Shown here piece after piece: positions 51,501-63,031 of a DNA stretch of 64,000 nt (position 1 is the first letter of the stretch; every line of letters begins with the position of its first letter). The stretch is taken from the NCBI RefSeq assembly GCF_021155775.2, contig NC_060238.1, positions 20,502,970 to 20,566,969 of the forward strand, given 5' to 3'. The notes under the pieces are model-generated. The model did not search any database and was not told the DNA's origin. It was given only the letters and a program-made list of their open reading frames with translations. The DNA comes from Neodiprion pinetum. Taxonomy: Eukaryota > Arthropoda > Insecta > Hymenoptera > Diprionidae. The translations under genes and the position numbers were made by a program.

Positions 51501-54500
51501 ATTTTCGCAAAAAATGCAAAGGGGTTAGCCTTGCTTTTTTTTTGGCTGGAAAATTTTAGGTCTAAGATTTGATTCATACGACCGTTTTCTGATCAATTGG
51601 ACACCCAGGAACTCAAAAAACGCAGCAAAAAAAGCGTGGGATCAACAGGAGAGGAATGGCGAAGGGAAAAGCACCTGCTGAAAAATGTCAAAAACACAGG
51701 TTTCCGTTTTTTGGCTGTAACTTTTTATACAATAATCGCAGCGTATTGGGACTGCGCCCAATCGATGTCTCTCGCTAAATTACGTCGGAATAGTGCAACA
51801 ATGAATTTATTCCGGCACTTTTAAAAATCGCAAAAATTTTCGCAAAAAATGCAAAGGGGTTAGCCTTGCTTTTTTTTTGACCGAAAAATTTTACGTCCTA
51901 GATTTGATCCAAACGACCGTTTTCTGATCAATTGGACACGCAGGAACTCAGAAAACGCAGCGAAAAGAGCGTGGGATCAACAGGAGAGAAATGGCGAAGG
52001 AAAAAGCACCTGCTGAAAAACGTCGAAAACGCAGGTTTCCGTTTTTTGGCTGTAACTTTTTATACAATAATCGCAGCGTATTGGGACTGCGCACAATCGA
52101 TTTCTCTCGCTAAATTACGTCGGAATAGTGCCACAATGAATTTATTCCGGCATTTTTCAAAATCGCGAAAATTTTCGCAAAAAATGCAAAGGGGTTAGCC
52201 TTGCTTTTTTTTTTACCGAAAAATTTTAGGTCCTAGATTTGATCCAAACGACCGTTTTCTGATCAATTGGACACCCAGGAACTCAGAAAACGCAGCGAAA
52301 AGAGCGTGGGATCAACAGGAGAGAAATGACGAAGAAAAAAGCACCTGCTGAAAAATGTCGAAAACACAGGTTTCCGTTTTTTGGCCGTAACTTGTTATAC
52401 AATAATCGCAGCGTATTGGGACTGCGCCCAATCGATTTCTCTCGCTAAATTACGTCGGAATAGTGCCACAATGAATTTATTCCGGCTTTTTTAAAAATTG
52501 CGAAAATTTTCGCAAAAAATTCAAAGCGGTTAGCCTTGCTTTTTTTTTGGCTGGAAAATTTTAGGTCTAAGATTTGATTCATACGACCGTTTTCTGATTA
52601 ATTGGACACCCAGGAACTCAAAAAACGCAGCAAAAAAAGCGTGGGATCAACAGGAGAGGAATGGCGAAGGGAAAAGCACCTGCTGAAAAATGTCAAAAAC
52701 ACAGGTTTCCGTTTTTTGGCTGTAACTTTTTATACAATAATCGCAGCGTATTGGGACTGCGCCCAATCGATGTCTCTCGCTAAATTACGTCGGAATAGTG
52801 CAACAATGAATTTATTCCGGCACTTTTAAAAATCGCAAAAATTTTCGCAAAAAATGCAAAGGGGTTAGCCTTGCTTTTTTTTTGACCGAAAAATTTTACG
52901 ACCTAGATTTGATCCAAACGACCGTTTTCTGATTAATTGGACACGCAGGAACTCAGAAAACGCAGCGAAAAGAGCGTGGGATCAACAGGAGAGAAATGGC
53001 GAAGGAAAAAGCACCTGCTGAAAAACGTCGAAAACGCAGGTTTCCGTTTTTTGGCTGTAACTTTTTATACAATAATCGCAGCGTATTGGGACTGCGCCCA
53101 ATCGATTTCTCTCGCTAAATTACGTCGGAATAGTGCCACAATGAATTTATTCCGGCACTTTTCAAAATCGCGAAAATTTTCGCAAAAAATGCAAAGGGGT
53201 TAGCCTTGCTTTTTTTTTGACCGAAAAATTTTAGGTCCTAGATTTAATCCAAACGACCGTTTTCTGATCAATTGGACACCCAGGAACTCAGAAAACGCAG
53301 CGAAAAGAGCGTGGGATCAACAGGAGAGAAATGGCGAAGGAAAAAGCACCTGCTGAAAAATGTCGAAAACACAGGTTTCCGTTTTTTGGCTGTAACTTGT
53401 TATACAATAATCGCAGCGTATTGGGACTGCGCCAAAACGATTTCTCGCGCTAAATTACGTCGAAATAGTGCCACAATGAATTTATCCCGGCACTTTTGAA
53501 AATCGCGAAAATTTTCGCAAAAAATTCAAAGGGGTTAGCCTTGCTTTTTTTCTGGCCGAAAAATTTGAGGTCTAAGATTTGATTCATACGACCGTTTTCT
53601 GATCAATTGGACACCCAGGAACTTAGAAAACGCGGCAAAAAGAGCGTGGGATCGACAGGAGAGAAATGGCGGAGGAAAAAGCACCTGCTGAAAAATGTCG
53701 AAAACACAGGTTTCCGTTTTTTGGCTGTAACTTTTTATACAATAATCGCAGCGTATTGGGACTGCGCCCAATCGATTTCTCTCGCTATATTACGTCGGAA
53801 TAGTGCCACGATGAATTTATTCCGGCACTTTTAAAAATCGCGAAAATTTTCGCTAAAAATGCAAAGGGGTTAGCCTTGCTTTTTTTCTGGCCGAAAAATT
53901 TGAGGTCTAAGATTTGATTCATACGACCGTTTTCTGATCAATTGGACACCCAGGAACTCAGAAAACGCAGCAAAAAGAGCGTGGGATCAACAGGAGAGAA
54001 ATGGCGAAGGAAAAAGCACCTGCTGAAAAATGTCGAAAACACAGGTTTCCGTTTTTTGGCTGTAACTTTTCATACAATAATCGCAGCGTATTGGGACTGC
54101 GCCCAAACGATTTCTCGCGCTAAATTACGTCGAAATAGTGCCACAATGAATTCATCCCGGCACTTTTGAAAATCGCGAAAATTTTCGCAAAAAATGCAAA
54201 GTTAGCCTTGCTTTTTTTTTGACCGAAAAATTTTGGGTCCTAGATTTGATTCGTACGACCGTTTTCTGATCAATTGGACACCCAGGAACTCAAAAAACGC
54301 AGCAAAAAAAGCGTGGGATCAACAGGAGAGGAATGGCGAAGGGAAAAGCACCTGCTGAAAAATGTCAAAAACACAGGTTTCCGTTTTTTGGCTGTAACTT
54401 TTTATACAATAATCGCAGCGTATTGGGACTGCGCCCAATCGATGTCTCTCGCTAAATTACGTCGGAATAGTGCAACAATGAATTTATTCCGGCACTTTTC

Positions 54501-55195
54501 AAAATCGCGAAAATTTCCGCAAAAAATGCAAAGGGGTTAGCCTTGCTTTTTTTTTGACCGAAAAATTTTAGGTCCTAGATTTGATCCAAACGACCGTTTT
54601 CTGATCAATTGGACACCCAGGAACTCAGAAAACGCAGCGAAAAGAGCGTGGGTTCAACAGGAGAGAAATGGCGAAGGAAAAAGCACCTGCTGAAAAATGT
54701 CGAAAACACAGGTTTCCGTTTTTTGGCTGTAACTTGTTATACAATAATCGCAGCGTATTGGGACTGCGCCAAAACGATTTCTCGCGCTAAATTACGTCGA
54801 AATAGTGCCACAATGAATTTATCCCGGCACTTTTGAAAATCGCGAAAATTTTCGCAAAAAATTCAAAGGGGTTAGCCTTGCTTTTTTTCTGGCCGAAAAA
54901 TTTGAGGTCTAAGATTTGATTCATACGACCGTTTTCTGATCAATTGGACACCCAGGAACTTAGAAAACGCGGCAAAAAGAGCGTGGGATCAACAGGAGAG
55001 AAATGGCGGAGGAAAAAGAACCTGCTGAAAAATGTCGAAAACACAGGTTTCCGTTTTTTGGCTGTAACTTTTTATACAATAATCGCAGCGTATTGGGACT
55101 GCGCCCAATCGATTTCTCTCGCTATATTACGTCGGAATAGTGCCACGATGAATTTATTCCGGCACTTTTAAAAATCGCGAAAATTTTCGCTAAAA
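48516..55195 (+). repeat. Higher-order block B of the satellite (20 units)
   Basis: Second copy of block A, directly adjacent to it. It lacks exactly two units: the unit at 53272 starts like the block A unit at 45916 and ends like the one at 46586, so it is a hybrid. Only scattered single-base differences from block A were noticed (for example near 45028/52384, 45210/52566, 42794/50150 and 43297/50653). Confidence 0.85.
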
Positions 55196-58100
55196 ATGCA
55201 AAGGGGTTAGCCTTGCTTTTTTTCTGGCCGAAAAATTTGAGGTCTAAGATTTGATTCATACGACCGTTTTCTGATCAATTGGACACCCAGGAACTCAGAA
55301 AACGCAGCAAAAAGAGCGTGGGATCAACAGGAGAGAAATGGCGAAGGAAAAAGCACCTGCTGAAAAATGTCGAAAACACAGGTTTCCGTTTTTTGGCTGT
55401 AACTTTTTATACAATAATCGCAGCGTATTGGGACTGCGCCCAATCGATTTCTCTCGCTAAATTACGTCGGAATAGTGCCACAATGAATTTATTCCGGCTT
55501 TTTTAAAAATCGCGAAAATTTTCGCAAAAAATTCAAAGGGGTTAGCCTTGCTTTTTTTTTGGCTGGAAAATTAAAGGTCTAAGATTTGATTCATACGACC
55601 GTTTTCTGATCAATTGGACACCCAGGAACTCAAAAAACGCAGCAAAAAAAGCGTGGGATCAACAGGAGAGGAATGGCGAAGGGAAAAGCACCTGCTGAAG
55701 AATGTCAAAAACACAGGTTTCCGTTTTTTGGCTGTAACTTTTTATACAATAATCGCAGCGTATTGGGACTGCGCCCAATCGATGTCTCTCGCTAAATTAC
55801 GTCGGAATAGTGCAACAATGAATTTATTCCGGCACTTTTAAAAATCGCAAAAATTTTCGCAAAAAATGCAAAGGGGTTAGCCTTGCTTTTTTTTTGACCG
55901 AAAAACTTTACGTCCTAGATTTGATCCAAACGACCGTTTTCTGATCAATTGGACACGCAGGAACTCAGAAAACGCAGCGAAAAGAGCGTGGGATCAACAG
56001 GAGAGAAATGGCGAAGGAAAAAGCACCTGCTGAAAAACGTCGAAAACGCAGGTTTCCGTTTTTTGGCTGTAACTTTTTATACAATAATCGCAGCGTATTG
56101 GGACTGCGCCCAATCGATTTCTCTCGCTAAATTACGTCGGAATAGTGCCACAATGAATTTATTCCGGCACTTTTCAAAATCGCGAAAATTTTCGCAAAAA
56201 ATGCAAAGGGGTTAGCCTTGCTTTTTTTTTGACCGAAAAATTTTAGGTCCTAGATTTGATCCAAACGACCGTTTTCTGATCAATTGGACACCCAGGATCT
56301 CAGAAAACGCAGCGAAAAGAGCGTGGGATCAACAGGAGAGAAATGGCGAATGAAAAAGCTCCTGCTGAAAAATGTCGAAAACACAGGTTTCCGTTTTTTG
56401 GCTGTAACTTGTTATACAATAATCGCAGCGTATTGGGACTGCGCCCAATCGATTTCTCTCGCTAAATTACGTCGGAATAGTGCCACAATGAATTTATCCC
56501 GGCACTTTTGAAAATCGCGAAAATTTTCGCAAAAAATTCAAAGGGGTTAGCCTTGCTTTTTTTCTGGCCGAAAAATTTGAGGTCTAAGATTTGATTCATA
56601 CGACCGTTTTCTGATCAATTGGACACCCAGAAACTTAGAAAACGCGGCAAAAAGAGCGTGGGATCAACAGGAGAGAAATGGCGGAGGAAAAAGCACCTGC
56701 TGAAAAATGTCGAAAATACAGGTTTCCGTTTTTTGGCTGTAACTTTTTATACAATAATCGCAGCGTATTGGGACTGCGCCCAATCGATTTCTCTCGCTAA
56801 ATTACGTCGGAATAGTGCCACAATGAATTTATTCCGGCACTTTTAAAAATCGCGAAAATTTTCGCTAAAAATGCAAAGGGGTTAGCCTTGCTTTTTTTCT
56901 GGCCGAAAAATTTGAGGTCTAAGATTTGATTCATACGACAGTTTTCTGATCAATTGGACACCCAGGAACTCAGAAAACGCAGCAAAAAGAGCGTGGGATC
57001 AACAGGAGAGAAATGGCGAAGGAAAAAGCACCTGCTGAAAAATGTCGAAAACACAGGTTTCCGTTTTTTGGCAGTAACTTTTCATACAATAATCGCAGCG
57101 TATTGGGACTGCGCCCAAACGATTTCTCGCGCTAAATTACGTCGAAATAGTGCCACAATGAATTTATCCCGGCACTTTTGAAAATCGCGAAAATTTTCGC
57201 AAAAAATGCAAAGTTAGCCTTGCTTTTTTTTTGACCGAAAAATTTTGGGTCCTAGATTAGATCCAAACGACCGTTTTCTGATCAATTGGACACCCAGGAA
57301 CTCAGAACCCGCAGCGAAAAGAGCGTGGGATCAACAGGAGAGAAATGGCGAAGGAAAAAGCACCTGCTGAAAAATGTCGAAAACACAGGTTTCCGTTTTT
57401 TGGCTGTAACTTTTTATACAATAATCGCAGCGTATTGGGACTGCGCCCAATCGATTTCTCTCGCTAAATTACGTCGGAATAGTGCCACAATGAATTCATT
57501 CCGGCACTTTTAAAATCGCGAAAATTTTCGCAAAAAATGCAAAGCGGTTAGCCTTGCTTTTTTTTTGACCGAAAAATTTGAGGTCCTAGATTTGATCCAA
57601 ACGACCGTTTTCTGATCAATTGGACACCCAGGAACTCAGAAAACGCAGCGAAAAGAGCGTGGGATCAACAGGAGAGAAATGGCGAAGGAAAAAGCACCTG
57701 CTGGAAAATGTCGAAAACACAGGTTTCCGTTTTTTGGCTGTAACTTTTTATACAATAATCGCAGCGTATTGGGACTGCGCCCAATCGATTTCTCTCGCTA
57801 AATTACGTCGGAATAGTGCCACAATGAATTTATTCCGGCACTTTTAAAAATCGCGAAAATTTTCGCAAAAAATGCAAAGGGTTAGCCTTGCTTTTTTTTT
57901 GACCGAAAAATTTTAGGTCCTAGATTTGATCCAAACGACCGTTTTCTGATCAATTGGACACCCAGGAACTCAGAAAACGCAGCGAAAAGAGCGTGGGATC
58001 AACAGGAGAGAAATGGCGAAGGAAAAAGCACCTGCTGGAAAATGTCGAAAACACAGGTTTCCGTTTTTTGGCTGTAACTTTTTATACAATAATCGCAGCG

Positions 58101-61100
58101 TATTGGGACTGCGCCCAATCGATTTCTCTCGCTAAATTACGTCGGAATAGTGCCACAATGAATTTATTCCGGCACTTTTAAATATCGCGAAAATTTTCGC
58201 AAAAAATGCAAAGGGGTTAGCCTTGCTTTTTTTCTGGCCGAAAACTTGAGGTCTAAGATTTGATTCATACGACCGTTTTCTGATCAATTGGACACCCAGG
58301 AACGCAGAAAACGCAGCAAAAAGAGCGTGGGATCAACAGGAGAGAAATGGCGAAGGAAAAAGCACCTGCTGGAAAATGTCGAAAACACAGGTTTCCGTTT
58401 TTTGGCTGTAACTTTTTATACAATAATCGCAGCGTATTGGGACTGCGCCCAATCGATTTCTCTCGCTAAATTACGTCGGAATAGTGCCACAATGAATTTA
58501 TTCCGGCACTTTTAAATATCGCGAAAATTTTCGCAAAAAATGCAAAGGGGTTAGCCTTGCTTTTTTTTTGTCCGAAAAATTTTGGGTCCTAGATTAGATC
58601 CAAACGACCGTTTTCTGATCAATTGGACACCCAGGAACGCAGAAAACGCAGCAAAAAGAGCGTGGGATCAACAGGAGAGAAATGGCGAAGGAAAAAGCAC
58701 CTGCTGAAAAATGTCGGAAACTCAGGTTTCCGTTTTTGGGCTGTACCTTTGTATACAATAATCGCAGCGTATTGGGACTGCGCCCAATCGATGTCTCTCG
58801 CTAAATTACGTCGGAATAGTGCCACAATGAATTTATTCCGGCACTTCTAAATATCGCGAAAATTTTCGCAAAAAATGCAAAGGGGTTAGCCTTGCTTTTT
58901 TTCTGGCCGAAAAATTTGAGGTCCAAGATTTGATTTATACGACCGTTTTCTGATCAATTGGACACCCAGGAACTCAGAAAACGCAGCGAAAAGAGCGTGG
59001 GATCAACAGGAGAGAAATGGCGAATGAAAAAGCACCTGCTGAAAAATGTCGAAAACACAGGTTTCCGTTTTTTGGCTGTAACTTTTCATACAATAATCGC
59101 AGCGTATTGGGACTGCGCTCAAACGATTTCTCGCGCTAAATTACGTCGAAATAGTGCCACAATGAATTTATCCCGGCACTTTTGAAAATCGCGAAAATTT
59201 TCGCAAAAAATGCAAAGGGGTTAGCCTTGCTTTTTTTTTGACCGAAAAATTTTGGGTCCTAGATTAGATCCAAACGACCGTTTTCTGATCAATTGGACAC
59301 CCAGGAACTCAGAAAACGCAGCAAAAAGAGCGTGGGATCAACAGGAGAGAAATGGCGAAGGAAAAAGCACCTGCTGAAAAATGTCGAAAACGCAGGTTTC
59401 CGTTTTTTGGCTGTAACTTTTTATACAATAATCGCAGCGTATCGAGACTGCGCCCAATTGATTTCTCTCGCTAAATTAAGTCGAAATAGTGCCACAATGA
59501 ATTTATTCCGGCACTTTTGAAAATCGCGAAAATTTTCGCAAAAAATGCAAAGGGGTTAGCCTTGCTTTTTTTTTGACCGAAAAATTTTAGGTCCTAGATT
59601 TGATCCAAACGACCGTTTTCTGATCAATTGGACACCCAGGAACTCAGAAAACGCAGCAAAAAGAGCGTGGGATCAACAGGAGAGAAATGGCGAAGGAAAA
59701 AGCACCTGCTGAAAAATGTCGAAAACACGTGTTTCCGTTTTTTGGCTGTAACTTTTTATACAATAATCGCAGCGTATTGGGACTGCGCCCAATCGACTTT
59801 TCTTGCTAAATTACGTCGGAAAAGTGCCACAATGAATTTATTCCGGCACTTTTAAAAATCGCGAAAATTTTCGCAAAAAATGCAAAGGGGTTAGCCTTGC
59901 TTTTTTTTTGGCCGAAAAATTTTAGGTCTTAGATTTGATTCAAACGACCGTTTTCTGAACAATTGGACACCCAGGAACTCAGAAAACGCAGCGAAACGAG
60001 CGTGGGATCAACAGGAGAGAAATGGCGAAGAAAAAAGCACCTGCTGAAAAATGTCGAAAACACAGGTTCTCGTTTTTTGGCTGTAACTTTCTGTGCGTTG
60101 ATCGCAGACGATTGAGACTGCACCCAATCGATTTCTCCCGCAAAATTACGTCCGAATAGTGCCGCAATTAGCTTATGCCAGCACTTTCCAAAATCACGAA
60201 AACTCTCGCCACAAATGCAAAGGGGTTAGCCTCACCTTTTCTTCATTTTTCGACCAAAAATTTTGGGTCTCGGATTCGTTTTGCACGACCCTTTTCGGAC
60301 TCATTGGACCGCCAGGAACTCAGAAAACGCAGCGAAAAGAGCGTGGGATCAACAGGAGAAAAATTACGAAGGAAAAAGCACCTGCTGAACAATGTCGAAA
60401 ACACAGGTTCTCGTTTTTTGGCTGTAACTTTTTGTGCGTTGATTGCAGACGATTGAGACTGCGCCCAATCGATTTCGCTCGCAAAATTACGTCGCAATAG
60501 TGCATAAAAGAATGTTTCGCAGCATTTCCCAAAGACGATGAAATTTCCGTCAAAAATTCAAGGCGTCTCGCGTGATTCAATTTTGTTTATTATTCACCCC
60601 CTTGTGTTCATGATTACATTCTCATGCATATCTGAGCAACGTATGGAAATAATAAATTTTTTCTTCTTAAACATTGTTACCCGTCTCAGTTTTTACGTAT
60701 TTGTTCACGAATAAATACACCTGAATCTAAAGCCGTAATATACTCTCACATATATAGTACTTTGTTCTCTTCACATAAGTTTGGAAACTCATCGGTAGGC
60801 CATGCAGTACTCAGCAGTCGATTCGCGCATTATTGTTCGGTCTTGTCCATCCTCCGTTTTGAATTCTAGTTCCGATCAGCTTTATTCTAGGTTCGTAATA
60901 ATGTCGAAGTATTTTCTTCCACGGTCCAAGATCTATTGTTTCACGTGTTTTCCAAACTTCAGTATTGACTGTTTTCTTACCTCATGAGCTTGTTTGTTTT
61001 AGACTTGTCTGCCCATGTAGTCAGCTTGATGTTTTCCTGCTGCGTTTGTGTTTGAAAGTTTGTTACGCCTTTATCGATCTTTAGCCTTGTGTAATGCGCG

Positions 61101-62131
61101 TGTACGATCTTGTATGCTTCGTCCGTTAAATTTATTCATGTATTCTCATTGCCGCAGCCTCATCTAGGTTTGTCGAGTTTCTAGCAGTCCGTGTCCTCAA
61201 AGAGATTATTGTAGAATACATTTTATCCTTCGAGAATGCGATCCGCAGGATGAGATTTTGAATCTTTTCTGGCAGTTCTATTTCTTAGAGTAGTATTTTT
61301 GGATTTTTTTCGAGATTTTGTTCTATTTTGTAATTGATTGACTCGTATGAGACAGATTATTCCAATGTTGTCCAACATTGTTATGAACATTAATAAATGC
61401 GATTACTAATAATACTAATACAATGTTTACTCGATTTACAAACGCATTCAGTAACGAAAATCAGTAAATTTCCAGAACCTGTCTGTAAATTGACGGTGTG
61501 ATTGTCACAAATTGGAAAATTTTATCACTAATTTCGAAATTTACATAGTAGTTCTCTGGGCTTTGCTGAAACCTGATATACTGTTAAGGATTTCACATAA
61601 AGTTTACACCTGGACATGTTACGTAGATCCACAAGAAAATCCCACAATTTCCGAACACTGTTGAAAACTTTTATAAGTACAGTACATTTAACATACTATC
61701 AAGTAATTTTCGAATCATAGTTATGGGTTATTTGAAATTATGGATATCAAATCCTTTCGTCACAATACATTTTTCATTTCAACAGACCATTCGTATCTCT
61801 TTGTAAATGTCTCACGTAAATTCGGTAGTACGTTTAGTAAATTTCAAATGCCGTACAGTAAATGTGCATTAAACTTATAAATATAATACATTAACTCGAA
61901 AAATTTAATAAATTCAAAATAGGTTTTTGTGTTTCGCCAGCCAATTTAAGGAGATATACGAGAATTGATTGCAAATTTAATTGGAGTGCTTGGTAATTCC
62001 CTTCGAAACAACAGATTTTTTCCTTAACCAGGTTTTTATCTGTAAAAATGAATGTCTGATAAATTTCCTCAATAAGATTTATCGCTGGTCAGAATGAAAA
62101 GATAACCTTTGGGTTACGCAAAACGAGTTGG

Positions 62132-62138
62132 TATAAAA
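62132..62138 (+). promoter_or_regulatory. TATA box of lectin 2
   Basis: TATAAAA 157 bp upstream of the lectin 2 start codon. The same position in the lectin 1 segment (35818-35824) reads TATGAAA within otherwise nearly identical flanks. A start site about 25-30 bp downstream would give a 5' UTR of roughly 125 bp. Confidence 0.6.
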
Positions 62139-62288
62139 TCGAACAGTGTGTGGGGATGCCGGAAATGGCATCAAGCGAACAGTCGTTCCTAAGTCATAGC
62201 TGCAGAAACTCGGCAGTTTTTTCTCCATTCGCGAGGATTGAACAAGTCGCTGAGCCTGCAACGGAAATAGTACATCCACACGTCAGCC

Positions 62289-63031
62289 ATGGCGGTCAGG
62301 ATAATCGCGATTCAAACGCTGCTATTCTTCGTAACTTACACTCTGGCGGGACAATCATCCTTGGATCCCATCATCGTCGTGCTCGCTCGTACAGCAACCG
62401 GTGAGTATCTCCCGAACATGTTCACAGTGTGATTCTCGCACGCAGTGCGGAAAGCGCGTATTCACATTATATCTGTGATAACGGCCTTCCGATGTCTCGG
62501 TTCCAGGAGCAACTGGAAACGCAGATCCGACCTGCCTTCTTCGAAATCCACCGATTGTCAGAAGAAACGACTACACGTGAGTGTCATCGTCGACGCTTGG
62601 TCGAAGAGAGTTTGAACGTTCATGAAATTTTTGTCATGTGATGCAGGTACTTTCCGGGCATCGGTGGCTACAAGCTGCACTTGAAAGCAGTTTCGTGGAA
62701 CCGAGCTCGAATCACCTGCGAAGAGGAAGGCGGGCACCTGGCCATCATCAATTCTTTGGCCGAGAGGGATGCAGTGGTCACGGTGCTCAAGGCAATGAAC
62801 CCAAATCCGAATTATGTCAGTCTCGGCTTCCACGACCTTTACGAGGAGGGCCACTACGTCACTATCCACGGGCAAACTCTGGCCAGGGCTGGGTTCAACG
62901 AATGGGCGGACGGAGAACCCAATAATGATGCGGGCTCTGGAAATTGTGGATCTTTGCACTTGAGTGGCGGGCTCAACGACCACATATGCAATATCCCACA
63001 TCATTTCATATGCGAGCTACCAATCCATTGA
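62289..63031 (+). CDS. Secreted single-domain C-type lectin 2 (EPN type)
   Basis: CDS joins 62289-62400, 62507-62576 and 62647-63031 (188 aa, GT-AG introns, TGA stop). The first two exons have the same lengths as in lectin 1; the third is one codon longer. It has a signal peptide (about 1-21, hydrophobic core IIAIQTLLFFVTY) and one C-type lectin domain (about 66-186) with canonical cysteines at 85, 161, 175 and 183; the extra Cys117 of lectin 1 is absent. The specificity triplet is EPN (151-153), the mannose-type motif in known C-type lectins, and the WND position reads LND (170-172), so Asn and Asp calcium ligands are kept. Calcium-dependent binding of mannose-type glycans is therefore plausible (inference). 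A TATA box lies 157 bp upstream. It probably acts extracellularly, in immune recognition or in another glycan-binding role; the sequence does not say which. Confidence 0.9.

Larger units (their letters stand above)
38231..60565 (+). repeat. Satellite array, 335-bp unit, about 67 copies
   Basis: Continuous head-to-tail array with no spacers. Taking TTGGACACCCAGGAACTC as unit start, units begin at 38558, 38893, 39228, 39563 and so on to 60304: 65 complete units, a nearly complete first unit from 38231 and a diverged last one. Nearly all units are exactly 335 bp. Exceptions are 326 bp (43580, 50936), 332 bp (42913, 47257, 50269, 53942, 56954), 334 bp (57286, 57620, 57954), 336 bp (46921) and a diverged 341-bp unit (59963). 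Interior units are highly similar; the last two (59963, 60304) and the remnant at 33796-34254 are clearly more diverged, the pattern expected when unequal exchange homogenises the interior. Each unit carries a T8-T9 run and the palindrome GCGAAAATTTTCGC. A frame of about 75 codons is open in most units, but it starts at TTG and the unit length is not a multiple of three, so the array is not called as coding. Confidence 0.95.
60566..63031 (+). repeat. Duplicated lectin segment, right copy
   Basis: Matches 34255-36717 over its whole length, from the satellite edge to the lectin stop codon. It contains lectin 2 (62289-63031) and an upstream region with no recognised gene. Divergence from the left copy is visible throughout, so the duplication is clearly older than the block A/B duplication inside the array. 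Confidence 0.9.

Noticed and set aside
38558..60456. About 60 plus-strand open frames of 70-88 codons, one per satellite unit, as a gene family
   Set aside because: The apparent initiator is TTG (in TTGGACACC), not ATG; the only in-frame ATG is near the end. Unit length is not a multiple of three, copies are non-independent, and there are no splice or promoter signals per unit. They are translations of a satellite.
38231..60565. CRISPR-like array
   Set aside because: The repeats are contiguous 335-bp units without spacers, in an intron-bearing animal genome with no cas genes.
62558..63004. 148-codon minus-strand frame opposite lectin 2 exon 3, with a shorter counterpart opposite lectin 1
   Set aside because: Antisense shadow of the conserved lectin exon.
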